From Scenedesmus sp. ARA3 (taxonomy: Eukaryota; Chlorophyta; Chlorophyceae; Sphaeropleales; Scenedesmaceae), in assembly GCA_004335835.1 (NCBI GenBank), contig RWJK01000928.1:1-64000 (forward strand): a stretch of 64,000 nucleotides of DNA, read 5' to 3'. Made by a program: the position numbers and the translations under genes. The notes below the pieces were generated by a model, which saw only the letters and a list, made by a program, of their open reading frames with translations, did not search any database and was not told the DNA's origin. This document shows positions 59,406 through 64,000 of the stretch, in pieces; position 1 is the stretch's first letter; each line of letters opens with the position of its first letter.

Positions 59406-60422
59406 TGAAGGCTGCAGGACACAGGCCCGCTTACCTCTGCTGCGGCCAGAGCCTGCCGCTTGTCTTCGGTTGAGTTGGTGGCTGTATAGCTGTGGGCGAA
59501 ACTGGGCAGGTAAATGAAGCCAAAGTCGTGCTGGGAGGCAAACTCCCTCTGCAACGAGGCAGCAAAGGGTCAGGTGGTCAAGGCAAGCAGAGGTAGCCAG
59601 CGTTCTAGTTCAACTTTGTGCTCAGGGCAGCAGCCTTCCAATGTCACTCAGCAGAGGCAGCTGCGAATTAGGTAGAGATGCAGTGTTCAGTGCTCCTTGC
59701 TCAGTGCTCTGCTTGCTGCATGTTTCTGGAGTGTCACACATGTGGTAGTAGGCAGCAGCAGCAGCAGCAACTGCTGCAGGTGCAGACCTGCTTGTTTGCT
59801 AACCCAGCTTGCCACTGCTGTGCCTTTTCGGCCCAGATCTGCTTCCCTCTTGTCAGCTCATACAGCTGCCACATCACACCAGGGAACAGCCCACTCATCC
59901 AGTGGCCAGCAGCCACTGTCTCCCATGTGCCATCAGATTGGGTCGCAATCGGGTAGCGATCTGTACTAAGAACCTGCATATACATCGAAAATTAAGATTG
60001 GAGGCTCATCTCGCCAGAATTTGCTGGTGCGAGCTGATGGGGTGGCACAGTGCAGGATGAACATGCCTGCTGAGCAGTAGCACTTTGACATGCCGCTGCT
60101 GCAGCAGCAGTAGCGCCCTCACCTGAGTAGCTGCCAGCGCTTTGTTCTCAGCTACATCAGTTACGCGCTTGATAAGGCTGCTCATAGGCTCCTCTTCTCT
60201 GTAGGCAGCTGCAGGGCCATTCGTTGCTGCTTTCGAAGGCACCAGGACCGAGCTCGCAGAGTCACGGCCGTTCGTTGTCAGCGACCCAAGATTACGAACA
60301 CTGCTGAAATCACAGGGCGATTTGCATTGCAGCTGACACGGGGGGATGTTGCTGCAATGGCCAGAGCAGGACACAGCCAACACGAGCGCCAACACCAAAA
60401 GGCGCGAGGCCGGACCGATCAT
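56964..60422 (-). CDS. Secreted glycoside hydrolase family 88 (unsaturated glucuronyl hydrolase-like)
   Basis: Six exons in transcript order (60422-60123, 59973-59788, 59548-59435, 58948-58846, 58158-57964, 57568-56964) close in phase to 500 aa. A signal peptide (MIGPASRLLVLALVLAVSCS) starts the protein. The (alpha/alpha)6 barrel shows WETVAAGHWMSGLFPGVMWQ, the HDxGF motif in SQHDFGFIYLPS, the second acidic motif in IIDFMINIQMLVWG (both Asp correspond to the catalytic pair of GH88), NSTWARGQAWAMAGFAMLYS and LISGDYYFLSALHK. GH88 enzymes hydrate and cleave the 4,5-unsaturated uronic residue left by polysaccharide lyases. A role on pectin-, ulvan- or glucuronan-like wall polymers is inferred. 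The exon-2 donor (GTCTGC) is weak. Exon 5 start is duplicated in the intron. Confidence 0.88.
58126..58740. repeat. Tandem duplication of the GH88 exon-5 start, acceptor and intron
   Basis: The exon-5 start (gene strand AG then ACTTCATGATCAA(C/T)AT...) occurs at 58158 and again at 58393, where it still reads DFMINIQMLVWGA after a CGCAG acceptor. The intron block from GTGTCAGTGGCG to GGGGCTAGCATGTAC occurs at about 58190-58272 and about 58491-58576, and GCACCAACAT(A/G)AC(C/A)GACGGTGTGCA at about 58333 and 58692. Confidence 0.92.
58965..59036. repeat. (CAG)n followed by (CGG)n in a GH88 intron
   Basis: About sixteen CAG units pass into CGG/TGG units, just upstream (gene strand) of the exon-4 acceptor. 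Confidence 0.95.
59180..59402. repeat. 220-bp TTGC/TGGC tetranucleotide microsatellite
   Basis: An almost uninterrupted array of about 55 tetranucleotides, mostly CTTG with blocks of CTGG and a few CTCG, lies in the intron between GH88 exons 3 and 4. It ends some 30 bp from the exon-3 donor. Confidence 0.97.
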
Positions 60423-62109
60423 GGCAGCAGATAAACGTGGCTATTTTAGAAAATGCTTTCTTTGCCCACGAACATGGCTGACGGGCACAGACGGCTTATG
60501 TAGGCCAGCTCAGAATCACCGACAACCCGGGAAAGTGTGGCGCGTCAACCAGGTAGCCTGATGTCCGTTCAAAGTAAACGCATCAAGAGAGAACCACTTG
60601 AGATTTAAGAGTGGGATAACGACGCGTACAATACACACGGCAGAGGTTGAACAACCTGCCTGCCAGCAGCTGCAGGGCGCCATGCCAGCACAGCTGATGC
60701 ATAGGCGCATGCAGCCAGCACAGCCAGAAGATTGAAGCCAACTTCGCTGTGCTGCTGGCATGCTACACCACAACATAGGTGCAATGCATTGCATAGGTGG
60801 GCCTGCACTACCAAACATGGCTGGCACATGAAACTTGCTTGTTCAGCAAATGTCAATTGACACCCAAACCGACCTGCAACTCAGATGCTAATGCAGGGAT
60901 ACAATCAAATGTGTAGCCGGCTGGTTGGAGGTTAACAGGACAATAATGATTTACTTGTTCGTCTGCAGCAACTCCTGTCAAGCGCTTGGCCACACCACAC
61001 TGCAGATGCAGGACACCCAGCCACTGGTGAGGTCAGCAGCACACATCAAACCCTGCATGCAGAAAATGCACATATGCTTGCATAGCCGAAACACAACCGT
61101 TGCATGTGATATGCACTGCACCTGGACAGACGCACAGCTGCAGGTGACAGCCTCTGAAACCGCATGCAGATGACTAAATGGCGTTGGAGTCCCTGACATG
61201 GCCGCTGGTCCTGGCGGGACAACAGGATGCAGGAGGCATACTGCACAATTGCCGCCTGCTACCAGGTACACATACAAAGCCATGTTACTTGAAATGCATA
61301 ACGTTGCTCCCTGTGGAGAGACCCCAAAACAACTGCTAGAGCTACCACACTACACCCCTGCGACACATGTTCAGTCTTGGAGCAGTGCGCTACATGCATT
61401 CGTTCTAAGATGCCCGGATACAAGCCTCGTGGCTTGGCAAGCCACCTGAATCTATCAAACAATGAGTTTCGTTGCAATGCTGCCCTTGTCATGTCTGCAC
61501 CAGGCGTGGCTGCAGCCTCTCTGTTACTGCCTGCTTTTTCTCCAGCATGTCAAGGCACAAAAGGTCAAGAGTCCAAGGTGGTCAGCAATCAATCACAACG
61601 GCCTGATAAAGGCACCATCAATGCCGCAAGCTGCAGACTGCAACACATGAGATGCCCCTATCCAGCAAGTCATAACACTAGAGTCGCGCACAGATGCATC
61701 CTGCAAATACTACCACCGGTCAGTGTGTGGTGCACCGTGGGTGCAAGGAAACCACCCCACGCAGCGCCTCTAAAACCGTTTTCACTTGAGCGCAGCTCAG
61801 ACAACACATGACTGGCAGGTGTGCTTCTGTCAACAGAGCTGATCAAGCACATATGCTGTACAAACGCGCACGCAGCTGCATGCAGCTGGCTAGCTGCTCG
61901 GCAGCCTGCTCTGGTGGCATAGCAGACCGCATGCACGGCAGCAGGCAGCAATCAAAATCGTGGCTTGCGCAGATCATCAAACATATCAAGTCTGCACTGC
62001 TCACAAGACCGCTGGTGGTGCAATAGTACAGCAACCATGTCACGCACAGCAGTGAAAACCCAAGCGCCATAGCACAACCTACGTCACGCTGCTTGCACAC
62101 AGCTCACCC
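60423..62109. other. Intergenic region upstream of the GH88 gene
   Basis: About 1.7 kb. Its open frames are short and show no family motif. It should include the GH88 promoter at its left end. Confidence 0.45.
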
Positions 62110-63724
62110 TCACCAGCTGCCTCCAGGGGGTGGCGGGTACTGCCTGCTGCTGCTGTGCAGCACGCCAGCCGCGCTGCCCAGCTGCTTTGCACGCAGCCGC
62201 GCAGTAAAACTCTCCTCACTGAGAGGGCACTCGCCCATCTCCACAGTCACACAGAGCTCATCACTGCGCGCAGACTGGCTGCCTGATCCAGGCGACGACT
62301 CCCCGCTGCTGCTGCTGCCTGCATTGCTGCCACGTGCTTGCGGGAATGCACGGAAACCACCACGTACGCCATCGCTGCTGCTGCTGTTGCCAGCGTGCAG
62401 CTCTACCTGTACACGCGATGACCAGAACCGCTGCCAGCCTCTACGCACCGCACCTCCCCTGCCCAGCCCCAACAGCCCCACAAGGCCTGCAGCAGCACCC
62501 GCTGCCCCTACATCGCTGCCGCTGCCGCTGCTGGCATCGTCGCTGCCGCTGCCGCTGCTGCCGCTGCTGCTGAGGTCCCTCAGCGGCCTCAACGCATACG
62601 ACCGTTGGCTTGACGGGCTACCGTGCGCGGCAGCGCTGCTGCTGCCGCCGCCTGCAAGGCTGGACACCTGCAGGTAATCCCGCAGGTGCATTACGTGGTG
62701 CTGATGCTGATGCTGATGTGGCAAATGGCTGGCCCCGCCATGTACCAGGAACTGCCGGCTGCTGCTGCCGCTGCTGCGCCGCACCGCGCGCCGCCAGCGC
62801 CAGCACATGTACAGCAGCGCAGACAGCAGCAGCAGCGAGCCTAGCAGGGTGGGCCACAGCACTGCATGCAGCCTGCCTTGGGCGCCGAGGCGTGCGCGGC
62901 GGGTGCGCTGCGTGATGATGTCCTGCACGGAGGCTGACTCTGCGCCCAGGGTTTGCGTGGTGCGCAGGAACGTGTTTGGATCGTCCACCAGACGCTGGAT
63001 GAGCTCATCTATGCCACCAAGGTGTGGTTTGTGGTTTGATGGGGAGTGACGACGTGGAGTGTGCAGGTGATACAGAACACGACAGCGGAGGCAGCAGCAA
63101 GAGCAGCAGCATATGTCAGAGGGTGGACCGTAGCAGCACAGTCCTTGAGCCGCAAAGCCATGCTGTTTGCTGATAATGGGGATCAAACAACAACGATGCC
63201 ATGCGCGCCGCGCACAACAAGCCTTGGCTTGGCTTGGCTGCATCATCGCATGCTGATCAGGAACACACACCAAACACTGCCGACGTCTGCTGTGGTCCCA
63301 CACCAACAGCAGCGCACGCTGCAAAGCAAGTGCAGAACACAGGCGCGTCTCACCTGCAGACAGGTCCTGCGTGGTAGCAGCAGCAGCCTCTCCCTCGGCC
63401 TCCACTGGCACAGTGGCGCTCACATTCACCAACAGCTGCCTGCTGCCGATCTGCTGCACCGCCAGCACCTGCACACTCCCCAGGCTCACATTCAGCGCAC
63501 TGGCAGTGTCACTGGCCACCAGCACAGCCACAATGCCTTCGCTGCTGCCGTTGATGCCTGTGGTGGAGCGCGTGACTGCCTCCAGAAGTGTGCCGTCTAG
63601 TACGACACCGAAGCTGAGCAGTATGGCGTATTCTGAGGCGCCTTGGCTGTCGAGAACCGAGCCGCCGTCGCTGAGTGACACGTCGCAGGAGGTGGCGCCC
63701 TCTGAGGAGGTGGTGCTGCCATCC
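62110..63724 (-). CDS. C-terminal part of a single-pass membrane protein (partial)
   Basis: Two exons in transcript order (63724-63354 and 63008-62110) join in phase 1. The first encodes an extracellular beta-rich Val/Thr/Ser segment (SEYAILLSFGVVLDGTLLEA, VSLGSVQVLAVQQIGSRQLL, VNVSATVPVEAEG) like those of large secreted or cell-wall proteins of volvocine and related algae. The second has DELIQRLVDDPNTFLRTTQT, one membrane helix (VLWPTLLGSLLLLSALLYMC) followed by basic WRWRRAVRRSS as a stop-transfer signal, then about 200 residues of His/Ser/Gly-rich cytoplasmic tail ending YPPPPGGSW. The 5' exons lie upstream towards or beyond the window edge. The exon-1 acceptor is tentative. A role as adhesion or sensing protein is only a guess. 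Confidence 0.65.
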
Positions 63725-64000
63725 CTGGTGGTTTGCAGGAAAGTTTGCAGGAAAGCCGGTGAGATGCAACAGGGGTGTTGGTTACGCAAGAGTGGACTGG
63801 CATCTGGATGTGGTGCATTGTATCGGCAACATTGCTTACTTACTGTAATTGGTTGAACAAGCAACTGGAGCACGAGCTGCCCTGACTGACTGTGAGAAGG
63901 CTGTCAGGTGACATGAGTTTTACATGCCCTCACTAGCCAGACATCCGCATGTTGTTTATGCGTGCCAGCAGCCATAACGCTGGATTCAACACACACAGGA
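63725..64000. other. Window edge, probably intron or upstream sequence of the membrane-protein gene
   Basis: An open minus-strand frame continues to about 63873. The duplicated TTTCCTGCAAAC at about 63733-63757 is the only local repeat. No further exon can be assigned. Confidence 0.35.

Overview
The window is nuclear DNA of a green alga. The genes are cut by many short GT-AG introns. CAG/CTG triplet runs occur in exons and introns on both strands and are read as poly-Gln, poly-Ser, poly-Ala or poly-Leu. The chlorophyte polyadenylation signal TGTAA follows several stops. A plant-type NCA1, a cytochrome-b5-less plant-type fatty acid 2-hydroxylase and a pyruvate formate-lyase activating enzyme point to Chlorophyceae, most likely Sphaeropleales (Scenedesmus/Tetradesmus-like); the exact genus is inference. 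There is no rRNA, tRNA, CRISPR array or bacterial operon.

Layout, left to right: tail of an upstream gene with a duplicated 23-nt micro-exon (+, 11-259, tentative); fatty acid 2-hydroxylase (-, 968-1720); leucine-rich repeat protein (+, 2422-6057); F-box-like/ankyrin protein (+, 6859-9321); complex I assembly factor NDUFAF3 (-, 11615-12927); a CPF-motif membrane protein of unknown function (+, 13272-15389); DEDDh exonuclease (-, 16897-20685); MYND-finger protein (+, 21533-25975); aquaporin (-, 28392-30612); F-box/LRR protein (+, 31151-35259); a decayed PIF1/Helitron helicase and unassigned minus-strand exons (36.3-39.4 kb); glutaredoxin (-, 41422-42610) head to head with the catalase chaperone NCA1 (+, 43049-45194); a DUF4864-like protein (-, 47519-48793) head to head with complex I subunit NDUFS8 (+, 49181-51506); PFL-activating enzyme (-, 54662-56337); a secreted GH88 glycoside hydrolase (-, 56964-60422); and the C-terminal part of a single-pass membrane protein (-, 62110-63724).

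The exon models were built by hand from splice sites and reading phase. In almost all of them every phase closes exactly from ATG to stop. Several neighbours share themes: two complex I genes (NDUFAF3, NDUFS8), two redox genes in one divergent pair (GRX, NCA1), and two proteins with N-terminal Cys-Pro motifs (NCA1 and the 13.3-kb gene). Most genes sit in divergent pairs, with starts about 340-850 bp apart.

The most striking signal is structural. In at least five places short DNA segments that straddle a splice junction (exon end plus donor, or acceptor plus exon start) are tandemly repeated two to four times inside introns. This looks like a local tandem-duplication process that builds introns or candidate alternative exons. 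Independently, many 3' splice sites are preceded by (CTG)n runs in place of an ordinary polypyrimidine tract.
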